Origin: Chitinophaga niabensis
Lineage (GTDB): Bacteria; Bacteroidota; Bacteroidia; Chitinophagales; Chitinophagaceae
Assembly: GCF_039545795.1 (NCBI RefSeq)
Contig: NZ_CP154260.1
Span: forward strand, 377,001-441,000
DNA length: 64,000 bases
Reading direction: 5' to 3'
A program made the position numbers and the translations under genes. The notes below the pieces were generated by a model, which saw only the letters and a program-made list of their open reading frames with translations, was not told the origin of the DNA and made no database searches. Numbering within the stretch: position 1 is the stretch's first letter; each line of letters starts with the position of its first letter. This document shows positions 44,201 to 52,932 of the stretch, piece by piece.

Positions 44201-45694
44201 ATGAAAAAGATATTCCTGTTTAGTTTGATAGTTGTAGTGGGATTGACCGGATGTAAGAAACTCCTGGAAGTAACACCGCAATCCAGTATTACGGAAGAAA
44301 CCTATTTTCAGAGCGAAGGTGATTTTGATCCTTATGTAACCGGTATATATGGTTTTATGCGGTTCTTCGCCAACAACATAACCTATGGTACTGAGCGCGG
44401 AGATGAACTGATCTCCGCCTTAAACTCCCGCTTTGGTGTAGCCTGGACGCAGATCATCACCCCTGCTAACGGTGCTATCAATTACAACGACTGGTACAAA
44501 GCCATCGGGCATTGCAACCTGTTGTTGGAAAAGATCAAGGCTTTTGAATTTGCTGCCAACCCGGATACCCGTAAAAGGATCATTGCAGAAACGTATTGCC
44601 TGCGCGCATATTTTTATTTCCATCTCACCCGCGTTATCGGAGATGCACCTTTGATGTTAACCGCTGTAGTGGATGAAAATGTACCGCTGCTGGCGCGTTC
44701 TCCGGCAACAGATGTGATGAAGCAGATCAATGCAGACCTGGACACGGCTATTACCATCTATAAGTCTATGAGCCAGTTTGCAGCTACATCCTTCCCTTCA
44801 AAATACCGTTTTGCCTATGGCTCTGCACAGGCCATGAAAGCAGATGTGAAATTATGGAGCGCTAAAGTGCTGGGTGGCGGAGCTGCTGACCTGAATGCCG
44901 CGATTGCAGCGATTGATGAAGTGGAAAAAACAGGCACTACTTTGAACACCGATTTCAAAAATGTAACAGGCTTACGTGCAGCTACCAACCCGGAAGTGTT
45001 GCTGGCTGCCTATTATCAGCGGGATGAACCCGTTACAGGTAGCAGCGTGGTACCTAATGCCAGCCATTATGTGGTAAATGCATTACCTTACCTTACCGGT
45101 GTGCAGGGAGCCCTCAACCTGGATAGTCTCCCTTACTGCAATACTACCGCAAATGGGCAGGGTGCTTACCAGATAAGCCTTCAGTCGAGAGCTTTATTCA
45201 ATCAATACCCTGCAGACAAGCGGAAACCTTATACCTGGGTTACGGAACGGCAGGCAAGTGGCCCGAAAATATCCTGGATCACTAAGTATCCCGGTACTAA
45301 ATATACAGACGACCGTGTGGCAGATAACGATGTGATCATGTACCGCCTCGCAGATATCTTCCTGCTGAAAGCAGAAGCCTATGCAGCATTGGATCAGACA
45401 GGGCTGGCCATCGGATATCTTAATAAAGTGCGGGTGCGTACCGGCAACGGAGATTACACCGGCGCAACAGATAAAGTTACCGTAGAGAAAGAAGTGCTGA
45501 ATGAAAGAGGCCGTGAGCTTTTCTTTGAACAAAAACGCTGGTACGATCTGGTGAGGTTCCACAAAGGTGGTACCATCAATGTCTATACAGTTGTGCCCAA
45601 CCTGGCTGGTAAAACAACACCGCTGTTCTGGCCATTGAACACAACGGTACTGGCCAATAACAAACTGATCAAACAAACAGAAGGTTATCAATAA
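44201..45694 (+). CDS. SusD/RagB-type lipoprotein, locus C
   Basis: A 497-residue SusD homologue. The lipobox is LTGC (Cys18) followed by Lys-Lys. Characteristic SusD segments are present: ETYCLRAYFYFHLTRVIGDAPLM near 129-151, the C-terminal DVIMYRLADIFLLKAEAYA (about 379-397) and ERGRELFFEQKRWYDLVRF (about 432-450). It starts 18 bp after susC and is followed 7 bp later by the aldolase gene, so surface binding and catabolism are co-expressed. It should bind the ligand that SusC of the same locus imports. Confidence 0.92.
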   Translation: MKKIFLFSLIVVVGLTGCKKLLEVTPQSSITEETYFQSEGDFDPYVTGIYGFMRFFANNITYGTERGDELISALNSRFGVAWTQIITPANGAINYNDWYKAIGHCNLLLEKIKAFEFAANPDTRKRIIAETYCLRAYFYFHLTRVIGDAPLMLTAVVDENVPLLARSPATDVMKQINADLDTAITIYKSMSQFAATSFPSKYRFAYGSAQAMKADVKLWSAKVLGGGAADLNAAIAAIDEVEKTGTTLNTDFKNVTGLRAATNPEVLLAAYYQRDEPVTGSSVVPNASHYVVNALPYLTGVQGALNLDSLPYCNTTANGQGAYQISLQSRALFNQYPADKRKPYTWVTERQASGPKISWITKYPGTKYTDDRVADNDVIMYRLADIFLLKAEAYAALDQTGLAIGYLNKVRVRTGNGDYTGATDKVTVEKEVLNERGRELFFEQKRWYDLVRFHKGGTINVYTVVPNLAGKTTPLFWPLNTTVLANNKLIKQTEGYQ

Positions 45695-45701
45695 CTATAA
45701 C

Positions 45702-46631
45702 ATGGAAAAGGTAAAAGGATTAATTGCTGCGGCATTCACTCCCATGCATGAGGACGGATCTGTAAATCATGCCCTCATCCAGCCCCTGGTGGATAAACTG
45801 GTAGCGGATGGGTTAACAGGAATCTTTGTATGCGGCAGTAATGGCGAAGGGCCCAATATGACCACCGCCGAAAGGATGGCCGTAGCGGAATCATTTGTAA
45901 AAGCGGCACAGAAGAGATTGCTGATCTTCGTTCACGTTGGGCATAGCAGTATTGCAGAAGCAAGGGCATTGGCGGCACATGCACAGGAGATAGGGGCAGA
46001 TGCTATTTCCGCAGTAGCAGCTTTTTACTTCAAACCTGTTAGTGTTCAAAACCTGGCAGATAGTATGGCGGAGATTGCTTCGGCAGCACCGCAATTACCT
46101 TTCTACTATTATCACATCCCGCACCTTACAGGTGTGGGCATGGATATGATAGAGTTCCTGAAAATAGCAGCCCCGGCCATTCCTAACCTGGCAGGCATTA
46201 AATACACTGCCACTACTTTGCATGAATACCAGGCCTGCCTGAATTTTGAGAACGGTAAGTTTGATATCCTGTACGGGCTGGATGAAATGTTATTACCTGC
46301 ATTGGCAATAGGCGCGCAGGGAGCCATTGGCAGCACGTATACTTTTGCTGCACCGCTTTACCTGCAAACAATAGCGGCGTTCCGCAATGGAGATATTGCC
46401 AAAGCGCAGGCATCACATGCTTATATGGTAGAAGTGATCCGTATATTGGTGAAATATCCGCCCATACCAGGGCAAAAGGCAATCATGCATATGTTAGGCT
46501 GGAACCTTGGACCATGCCGGCTTCCATTGACTACGCTGGATGCGGCCGCATACGATAAGTTCCATGAACAACTGTCTGCACTGTCTTTCTTTGAAAAGGC
46601 ACCTGCAAGGAAACTTAAAGAACTTAAATGA
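45702..46631 (+). CDS. nanA: N-acetylneuraminate lyase-like aldolase (DapA/NanA superfamily)
   Basis: A 309-residue class I aldolase (TIM barrel). Residues fitting sialate lyase: GSNGEGPNMT (45-54, equivalent of GSTGE), the Tyr in FYYYHIPHLTG (catalytic Tyr region near 139) and the Schiff-base Lys in GIKYTATTLHEY (near 169). Known lyases split N-acetylneuraminate into N-acetylmannosamine and pyruvate. Dihydrodipicolinate synthase of the same superfamily is less likely given the genes around it. It overlaps the kelch gene by 4 bp (ATGA). No ManNAc epimerase or kinase follows, so the pathway is incomplete here. Confidence 0.8.
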   Translation: MEKVKGLIAAAFTPMHEDGSVNHALIQPLVDKLVADGLTGIFVCGSNGEGPNMTTAERMAVAESFVKAAQKRLLIFVHVGHSSIAEARALAAHAQEIGADAISAVAAFYFKPVSVQNLADSMAEIASAAPQLPFYYYHIPHLTGVGMDMIEFLKIAAPAIPNLAGIKYTATTLHEYQACLNFENGKFDILYGLDEMLLPALAIGAQGAIGSTYTFAAPLYLQTIAAFRNGDIAKAQASHAYMVEVIRILVKYPPIPGQKAIMHMLGWNLGPCRLPLTTLDAAAYDKFHEQLSALSFFEKAPARKLKELK

Positions 46632-47668
46632 GAGGATTACTGGCATTTATTATATGCCTCCTGACTATACAAACCAAAGCACAGTTTAGCTGGAAACAGG
46701 CTACGCAGTTGCCGGTGGCAGATGGTTTGGCAGGAGCTTATGCCGGTGTAAGCAACGGCGCCCTGATCATAGCAGGCGGCACCAATTTCCCCGGCAATAA
46801 AAGGCCCTGGGATGGCGGTGTAAAAACCTGGTATGATACTATCTGGGTATTGGAAAAGGAAAATGGCAAATGGAAACAGGCCGGCAGATTACCACGTCCC
46901 TTAGGGTATGGTGTAGCGCTCAGCAGCAAGAAAGGATTAGTATGCCTGGGTGGGGGAGACGCCAGATTGAATTATGCAGATGCCTTCATCATCAGTTATA
47001 AAAAGGGAAAAGTAACTATCACTGCTTTACCTCCTATGCCTGGCCCGGCGATCAATGCCTGCGGTGTGCTGATCAACGAAACCATTTACATGGCCGGAGG
47101 GATTGCATCGCCCACCGGCAGGGCAACACAACACTGCTGGAGCCTTGACCTCAATGCACCTGCTCCGCAGTGGAAAGTGCTGGAACCCTTACCCGGCCAG
47201 CCACGCATGCTGGCCATGGCAGGTACGGAGAAAGGTAAGTTTTATGTTTTCGGCGGCGTATACCTTGATAGTACTTTACAACGAAAATATTTAAAAGATA
47301 GCTGGGTATATCAACCCGGTGCAGGATGGAAGCAGATCGCAGACCTCCCCGGGGTACTGGCCGCTGCACCTACACCAGTCTACAATAACGGCCGGGCGGA
47401 TCTGTTACTGTTTGGTGGAGATGATGGCGCAAATGCTGCACGCGTTACTGAGCTGAAAGATGCACATCCCGGTTTTAACAGGGAAGTGCTTCGTTATAAT
47501 ACGGTTAAAGACACATGGTCTGTAACGGGTTATATTAAAGCAGAGAATGTATACGCACCTGTTACCACACCATTGGTGATATGGAATAATAAAGTGGTAT
47601 TGCCGGTTGGCGAAGCCAGGCCTGCAGTGCGCAGCAGAAAAATACTGATCGGCGTACAAAAGCAATAA
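46628..47668 (+). CDS. Kelch-type cyclically permuted mutarotase (sialate mutarotase-like)
   Basis: A 346-residue secreted six-bladed beta-propeller with signal peptide (1-18). Kelch repeats with the G-G plus W pattern are visible: ALIIAGGTNFPG, GLVCLGGGDA, TIYMAGGIAS, KFYVFGGVYLD, DLLLFGGDDGAN and a last blade at the C-terminus. The closest known type is the NanM-like group, which speeds alpha/beta anomer exchange of N-acetylneuraminate in the periplasm. The location after a sialate-lyase-like gene, with start and stop codons overlapping, supports that role. The gene ends the locus C operon, before a palindrome and a terminator. Confidence 0.82.
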   Translation: MRGLLAFIICLLTIQTKAQFSWKQATQLPVADGLAGAYAGVSNGALIIAGGTNFPGNKRPWDGGVKTWYDTIWVLEKENGKWKQAGRLPRPLGYGVALSSKKGLVCLGGGDARLNYADAFIISYKKGKVTITALPPMPGPAINACGVLINETIYMAGGIASPTGRATQHCWSLDLNAPAPQWKVLEPLPGQPRMLAMAGTEKGKFYVFGGVYLDSTLQRKYLKDSWVYQPGAGWKQIADLPGVLAAAPTPVYNNGRADLLLFGGDDGANAARVTELKDAHPGFNREVLRYNTVKDTWSVTGYIKAENVYAPVTTPLVIWNNKVVLPVGEARPAVRSRKILIGVQKQ

Positions 47669-47707
47669 TCTCAGGATCCTCTTTACGGCGGTTCCCTGGA
47701 AAAATAG

Positions 47708-47724
47708 TTGAACAAATTGTTCAA
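47708..47724. promoter_or_regulatory. 17-bp perfect palindrome of unknown role
   Basis: TTGAACAAATTGTTCAA lies between the kelch stop and the terminator. It has no T tract and could be an operator for a regulator of the GH125 gene, though it is upstream of the terminator. Confidence 0.4.
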
Positions 47725-47741
47725 GTTCACTGTAATGACGG

Positions 47742-47772
47742 CCGGTCTATTTCTATAGACCGGTTTTTTTTT
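47742..47772 (+). terminator. Terminator of the susCD-nan operon
   Basis: Stem CCGGTCTAT / ATAGACCGG (47742-47750 with 47755-47763), loop TTCT, then nine T. Confidence 0.9.
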
Positions 47773-47842
47773 GCTCGTTAGCAATATTTTAGCAGCCTCC
47801 ATTGGCAAAGAAGTTCCTATTTTTCAGGATCAAACATAAAAT

Positions 47843-49261
47843 ATGAGCAGAAGAAAGTTCCTACGTCAATCCGCGTTATTATCGTCCGCCGTTATTTTAC
47901 GCCCTGCACTTTCCTGGGCCGGCCAGGCAGAATTCCCCGTTGTACGTATCCCTGCAGCACAGCGCAAGTTCCGCAGTGAAGCAGTGGAAAAGGCAATTGC
48001 TGCTGTAAAGAGCAAAAGCACCAACACAGAATTATCCTGGCTTTTTGAGAATTGCTTCCCCAATACGCTGGACACTACAGTAGAATATAAAATGAAAGAT
48101 GGCCGTCCGGACACTTACGTGATCACCGGGGATATTGATGCCATGTGGCTGAGGGACAGTACCGCACAGGTATCGCCTTACCTTCCTCTTGTAAAAGAAG
48201 ATGAGCAGCTGCGCCACCTTATTGCGGGGGTGATCAATCACCAGGTGAAGTGCGTGTTGAAAGACCCTTATGCCAATGCGTTCTATGGAGATGAAACCAA
48301 ACAGGGCGAATGGAAAAGTGACCTCACAGATATGAAGCCCGGTATCCATGAACGCAAATGGGAAATAGATTCCTTATGTTATCCCATCCGCCTGGCATAC
48401 CAGTACTGGAAAATAACAGGGGATACTTCTCCGTTTGATGCCACCTGGAAGCAATCCATAGAGCTGACGCTGAAAACATTTAAGGAGCAGCAACGTAAGG
48501 ATGGCCCCGGCCCTTATCACTTCCAGCGGACCACCTCCTGGGCAACAGATGGTGTACCCATTGGCGGATACGGTTACCCGGTTAAACCCGTTGGGCTGAT
48601 CTGTTCCATGTTCCGCCCGAGTGACGATGCCACTATCTTTCCTTTCCTCGTTCCTTCCAACTTCTTTGCTGTAGTGAGTTTAAGGCAGGCGGCAGAAATG
48701 GTGCAGGCTTTACATAAAGATGCCAATCTGGCCAATGCCTGCCGCACACTGGCTACAGAAGTGGAGAATGCACTGCAGAAATATGCCATCGTTACGCATC
48801 CGCAGTTTGGTAAAGTATATGCGTTTGAAGTGAACGGCTTCGGTAGCTTCAACCTGATGGACGATGCCAATGTACCCAGCCTGCTATCACTGCCTTACCT
48901 GGGTGCGATAAAACCGAATGACCCCGTTTATATCAATACCCGCAAACTGATCCTCTCTTCAGAAAATCCCTTCTTTTTCTCAGGGAAAGCCGGAAAGGGA
49001 ATTGGTAGTCCGCATACTGGCCTGAACAGGATCTGGACGATCAGTTTAGTGATGCAGGGCCTGACCAGTAACAATGAGGCAGAGATCAGGCAATGCCTGC
49101 AGACATTACAGAAATGCCATGCCGGTAAAGGATTCATGCATGAGTCGTTCGACAAGGATGATGCCACCAAGTTCAGCCGCGCCTGGTTTGCATGGGCTAA
49201 CACCATCTTCGGAGAATTGATCTGGAAGCTGTATAAGGAAAGACCTCATTTATTGAAATAG
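47843..49261 (+). CDS. Glycoside hydrolase family 125, exo-alpha-1,6-mannosidase type
   Basis: A 472-residue secreted (alpha/alpha)6-barrel enzyme. It begins MSRRKFLRQSALLSSAVIL, a twin-arginine-like signal (SRRKFL), so it is probably exported folded by Tat. Family landmarks: GDIDAMWLRDSTAQVSPYLP (near 93-112), the Asp in ERKWEIDSLCYPIRLAYQYW (near 180) and the Glu in GKGFMHESFDKDD (near 434), which match the proposed acid and base of GH125. These enzymes remove alpha-1,6-linked mannose, for instance from N-glycans. It is a single gene between two terminators, next to the sialate operon, suggesting use of glycoprotein glycans. Confidence 0.88.
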   Translation: MSRRKFLRQSALLSSAVILRPALSWAGQAEFPVVRIPAAQRKFRSEAVEKAIAAVKSKSTNTELSWLFENCFPNTLDTTVEYKMKDGRPDTYVITGDIDAMWLRDSTAQVSPYLPLVKEDEQLRHLIAGVINHQVKCVLKDPYANAFYGDETKQGEWKSDLTDMKPGIHERKWEIDSLCYPIRLAYQYWKITGDTSPFDATWKQSIELTLKTFKEQQRKDGPGPYHFQRTTSWATDGVPIGGYGYPVKPVGLICSMFRPSDDATIFPFLVPSNFFAVVSLRQAAEMVQALHKDANLANACRTLATEVENALQKYAIVTHPQFGKVYAFEVNGFGSFNLMDDANVPSLLSLPYLGAIKPNDPVYINTRKLILSSENPFFFSGKAGKGIGSPHTGLNRIWTISLVMQGLTSNNEAEIRQCLQTLQKCHAGKGFMHESFDKDDATKFSRAWFAWANTIFGELIWKLYKERPHLLK

Positions 49262-49264
49262 CTA

Positions 49265-49294
49265 AAAGGCTGGCCTTACGGTCAGCCTTTTTTT
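49265..49294 (+). terminator. Terminator of the GH125 gene
   Basis: Stem AAAGGCTGGCC / GGTCAGCCTTT (49265-49275 with 49280-49290, one wobble), loop TTAC, then T run. Confidence 0.88.
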
Positions 49295-49340
49295 GATTAC
49301 TTTTAGCCATCTAACGTATTATCAATGTACTAATTCCCTT

Positions 49341-49691
49341 ATGGAGAGTAAGCAAAATGCCTATTTCATTACCCGATGGCAATCCCAGATCAAAAAAGGA
49401 CTGTTTGAATACATCATTATGCTCCTGCTGCAAAAGAAGGAGCGTTACGGGTATGAATTGATCAGCGAGATCAAAAAGCTGGCTGATATGGATATTGCTG
49501 AAGGTACTATCTATCCGCTGCTCAGCAGGTTGAAGAAAGAGAAACTCGTGGAATCACGCTGGGTGGAAATGGATGAAGGCGTTCCCCGTAAATATTACCA
49601 GCTCACAGATCTGGGAAATGAATACCTGGAAGCGATGTACCTGTACCTTGGTGAACTCATGCAGGCTATTGGAGACCTGAAAAAGCTATAA
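49341..49691 (+). CDS. PadR-family transcriptional regulator
   Basis: A 116-residue winged-helix protein starting at the ATG at 49341; a TTG upstream in the frame lies in the terminator. The PadR pattern is clear: KKGLFEYIIMLLLQKKERYGYELISEIKKL, then DIAEGTIYPLLSRLKKEKLVESRW and RKYYQLTDLGNEYL, with a short dimerising helix at the end. It is 5 bp upstream of glpK, so it is co-transcribed with glycerol kinase and likely controls glycerol genes or itself. PadR sites are often ATGT-N8-ACAT; only a weak half-site (ATGTAC at 49325) is seen upstream. Confidence 0.88.
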   Translation: MESKQNAYFITRWQSQIKKGLFEYIIMLLLQKKERYGYELISEIKKLADMDIAEGTIYPLLSRLKKEKLVESRWVEMDEGVPRKYYQLTDLGNEYLEAMYLYLGELMQAIGDLKKL

Positions 49692-49696
49692 ACGAT

Positions 49697-51193
49697 ATGA
49701 ACGGTCAAAAGAAATATATCCTCTCCCTTGATCTCGGCTCCAGCGCTGCCGGGGCTGTGCTGTTTTCCCGGGAAGGAAAGGTGATCAGGCAGGTGCAGAA
49801 GGAATACGAAAAGTATTATCCCCAGCCCGGCTGGATAGAGGTAGACCCTAATGAGATCTGGTTTACCATGTTGTCTGCCATTGAGGAACTCATCGCCAGC
49901 GCCGGTATTGCAGCAGAAGAGATTGCCGGTATAGGCATTGCCAGCCAGCGGGAAACAACCGTGCTCTGGGACCGTATCACCGGGGAGCCGGTGTACAATG
50001 CCATTGCCTGGCAGGACAGGCGCACCTCTAAACTCTGTGATGAATTCCGCTACCAGGGCTTCTCCGGCCTCATCCGCCAGAAAACCGGGCTGATCCTTGA
50101 TGCCTATTTCTCTGCCAGCAAGATCACCTGGATACTGGATCATATCAAAGATGCCCGCATCCGGGCAGAACAGGGCCAGCTGGCCTTTGGAACAATAGAT
50201 GCATGGCTGGTATGGAAACTCACCGCCGGCAAAAAACATGTAACGGATGTTACCAATGCCTCCCGTACCATGCTTTTCAATATTCATACCCTGCAATGGG
50301 ATGAAGAATTACTCCGTCTCTTTAATATTCCCCATAAACTTTTACCGGACACCTGTTCCAACAGCGAGGTGATCGCTTATACAGAAACGGCTATCCTGAA
50401 TGCTGCCATCCCCATCGCCGCCATGGCAGGCGATCAGCAGGCGGCATTGTTCGGGCAGATGTGCCTGGAACCGGGCATGGTTAAAAATACCTACGGCAGC
50501 GGATGTTTTGCACTGATGAACATCGGCTCCAAACCCATTATTTCAGATAACCACCTGCTCACCACCATTGCCTGGCGGATCGGCGGAGAAGTCACCTATG
50601 CACTGGAAGGCAGTGTATTTGGCGGCAGTTCTGTATTCCGCTGGATCAGAGATGGCCTGGGCCTCATTGAATCCACCGCAGAGATAGAAGCACTGGCGCA
50701 AACCGAACCGGATAATGGCGGGGTACTTTTTGTTCCGGCCCTCTCCGGCTTGGGCACCCCTTACTGGGACCCTTATGCCCGGGGCATGATCATAGGCATC
50801 ACCCGGGGTACTTCCTCCGGTCACATTGCCCGCGCCGCGCTTGAAGGAGTAGCCCTTGGCATTGCCGATGCGCTGGAAGCCATGGAAAAGGACAGTGGCC
50901 GGGCCATTACCGAATTAAGGGTAGATGGCACCTCCGCTACTTACGATTTCTTCATGCAGATGCAAACCGATATCCTGCAATACCCGGTCATGCGGCCGCA
51001 GGTAATGCCCTCCGGTGCCACCGGTGTTGCTTACCTGGCAGGCCTAGCTACCAACTTCTGGACCCTGCAGCAGATCCGGGAACAATATACCGTGGCCAGA
51101 ACCTTTTCGCCCAATCCACCTGTGGAAGGGCAATCGGTATTGCGGGAGAAATGGCAGAAGGCTATCGCAAGGGTGAAGAACTGGGACTTTTAG
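49697..51193 (+). CDS. glpK: Glycerol kinase-like protein with altered phosphate loop
   Basis: A 498-residue FGGY-family kinase converting glycerol to glycerol 3-phosphate with ATP. The glycerol pocket is intact: QRETT (Arg-Glu near 73-77), Tyr in LDAYFSASK (near 136) and Asp in AMAGDQQAALFG (near 238), plus NTYGSGCF near 258. The N-terminal phosphate-binding loop is not canonical: LDLGSSAAGA (11-20) replaces the usual LDQGTTSSRA, so the Arg that contacts the nucleotide phosphates is missing. It is still expected to be a sugar-alcohol kinase, but its substrate or rate may differ. It lies in an operon with PadR and upstream of glpD. Confidence 0.85.
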   Translation: MNGQKKYILSLDLGSSAAGAVLFSREGKVIRQVQKEYEKYYPQPGWIEVDPNEIWFTMLSAIEELIASAGIAAEEIAGIGIASQRETTVLWDRITGEPVYNAIAWQDRRTSKLCDEFRYQGFSGLIRQKTGLILDAYFSASKITWILDHIKDARIRAEQGQLAFGTIDAWLVWKLTAGKKHVTDVTNASRTMLFNIHTLQWDEELLRLFNIPHKLLPDTCSNSEVIAYTETAILNAAIPIAAMAGDQQAALFGQMCLEPGMVKNTYGSGCFALMNIGSKPIISDNHLLTTIAWRIGGEVTYALEGSVFGGSSVFRWIRDGLGLIESTAEIEALAQTEPDNGGVLFVPALSGLGTPYWDPYARGMIIGITRGTSSGHIARAALEGVALGIADALEAMEKDSGRAITELRVDGTSATYDFFMQMQTDILQYPVMRPQVMPSGATGVAYLAGLATNFWTLQQIREQYTVARTFSPNPPVEGQSVLREKWQKAIARVKNWDF

Positions 51194-51284
51194 CATAGAT
51201 ACGCAAGCAGATTTTCTAATACCCTAAAATTCAACAGTATGCACCGTCTCTTTAAAAAGGACAAAAAAGCCTGTGGAAATGATT

Positions 51285-51292
51285 TAAATTTG
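51285..51292 (+). promoter_or_regulatory. -7 element of glpD
   Basis: TAAATTTG, a perfect TAnnTTTG match, 53 bp before the start codon. No good -33 box is visible. It suggests that glpD has its own promoter as well as readthrough from glpK. Confidence 0.4.
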
Positions 51293-51345
51293 CACGTATC
51301 GGATTACGATGTATATTGTATAATAATGCTTGAATAAAAGAGAAA

Positions 51346-52896
51346 ATGAATCGTATAGAACAACTGAAAGCGATGGAGACCGCGCAGGAGTGGGATGTGA
51401 TCATAATCGGGGGTGGAGCTACCGGCCTTGGAGCCGCGGTGGAGTCTGCAACAAGAGGATACAAAACACTGCTGTTAGAACAGTCGGATTTCGCTAAATC
51501 CACGTCCAGCAAAGCCACAAAATTACTTCATGGGGGTGTAAGATACCTCGCCCAGGGGGATGTAGCCCTGGTACGCGAAGCCAGCGTAGAAAGGGGCCTG
51601 CTGTTGAAAAACGCCAAACACCTGGCCAAGAACCTCTCCTTTATTATTCCCGCCTACAGCTGGTGGGAAGGCATTTTTTACACGATCGGTCTGAAAATGT
51701 ACGACTGGATGGCCGGGCGCCTCAGCCTGGGCCGTTCTATTCATATCTCCCGGAAAAAGACCCTTGAGAAACTTCCCGGCTTAAAAGACAACAATCTTTC
51801 CGCCGGTATCCTTTACCACGATGGCCAGTTTGATGATGCCCGCCTGGCGGTGAACCTGATGCAGACCATTTATGAACAGGGTGGTATTGCCCTGAACTAT
51901 ATGCGGGTGAAAGGATTAGGTAAGAACGGGAACGGACAGCTTTCCCTGGTAACGATAGAAGATGTGGAAACCGGCCGTGAGTACAAAGTAAAAACGAAAG
52001 GTATCATTAACGCCACCGGCGTTTTTGTAGACGATATCCTTGAAATGGACGACCCTACCGTGAAACGTAAGATCGTAGCCAGCCAGGGTGTTCACCTGGT
52101 GCTGGACCGTTCTTTCCTGCCTGGTGAGAATGCCCTCATGATCCCCAAGACCAGCGATGGCCGCGTACTTTTTGCCGTTCCCTGGCACAATAAGATTGTG
52201 GTAGGTACTACGGATAACCCGGTGAACGATATCAGCCTGGACCCTGTGGCCATGGAAAAAGAGATCAGTTTCATTCTATCCACTGCAGGCCAATATCTGC
52301 AGCGTGCCCCAACAAGGGCTGATGTGAAAAGTGTATGGGCAGGGTTGAGGCCATTGGCTAAACCGGAAAAGAGTGAAAAAACGAAGGAGATCTCCCGTAA
52401 CCACAAGATCATGGTTTCAGCCTCCGGGCTGGTGACTATCCTGGGGGGTAAATGGACCACCTACCGGCGCATGGGGGAAGATGTGATAGATAAACTGGAG
52501 AAGGTGAAACAATGGCCGGCCACCACTTCTGTGACCCGGAATTTACCTATTCACGGCTCCGCGGTGAAAATAGACGAAAAGGACCCACTATATTATTATG
52601 GCTCTGATGCAGTTGCCATTAGGAACTTATCAAACGGAAACGAAGGAACGCTTAGCGAATCGCTGAGCATTATTAAAGCGCAGGTATTGTGGGCAGTGCG
52701 CACAGAAATGGCGCATACAGTAGAAGATGTACTGGCCCGCCGTACCCGGGCATTATTCCTGGATGCGGAAGAAGCAGTACGGGTAGCACCCAAAGTAGCC
52801 GCTATCATGGCCACTGAAATGGGGAAAGGCAAGGAGTGGGAGGAACAGCAGGTGCGTTCTTTCCGGGACCTGGCTAAAACTTACCAGCTGCAGTAA
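51346..52896 (+). CDS. glpD: FAD-dependent glycerol-3-phosphate dehydrogenase
   Basis: A 516-residue membrane-associated flavoenzyme oxidising glycerol 3-phosphate to dihydroxyacetone phosphate and passing electrons to menaquinone. The FAD dinucleotide-binding motif is IIIGGGATGLGAAVESATRG (residues 20-39), followed by KATKLLHGGVRYLAQ, FAVPWHNKIVVGTTDNP, VWAGLRPLAKP and the GLVTILGGKWTTYRRM motif that closes the FAD site. The C-terminal DAO_C domain (about 390-510) is complete. It lies 152 bp after glpK in the same direction. No glycerol facilitator gene is present beside it. Confidence 0.93.
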   Translation: MNRIEQLKAMETAQEWDVIIIGGGATGLGAAVESATRGYKTLLLEQSDFAKSTSSKATKLLHGGVRYLAQGDVALVREASVERGLLLKNAKHLAKNLSFIIPAYSWWEGIFYTIGLKMYDWMAGRLSLGRSIHISRKKTLEKLPGLKDNNLSAGILYHDGQFDDARLAVNLMQTIYEQGGIALNYMRVKGLGKNGNGQLSLVTIEDVETGREYKVKTKGIINATGVFVDDILEMDDPTVKRKIVASQGVHLVLDRSFLPGENALMIPKTSDGRVLFAVPWHNKIVVGTTDNPVNDISLDPVAMEKEISFILSTAGQYLQRAPTRADVKSVWAGLRPLAKPEKSEKTKEISRNHKIMVSASGLVTILGGKWTTYRRMGEDVIDKLEKVKQWPATTSVTRNLPIHGSAVKIDEKDPLYYYGSDAVAIRNLSNGNEGTLSESLSIIKAQVLWAVRTEMAHTVEDVLARRTRALFLDAEEAVRVAPKVAAIMATEMGKGKEWEEQQVRSFRDLAKTYQLQ

Positions 52897-52932
52897 TTCC
52901 GGTGTATTGTATTCAAGCACGCCAAAAATGTG

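Noticed and set aside
45702..46631. Dihydrodipicolinate synthase (dapA) for lysine synthesis
   Set aside because: The same superfamily, but it is coupled to a kelch mutarotase and a susCD pair under GntR control, which fits a sialate-lyase-like role better.
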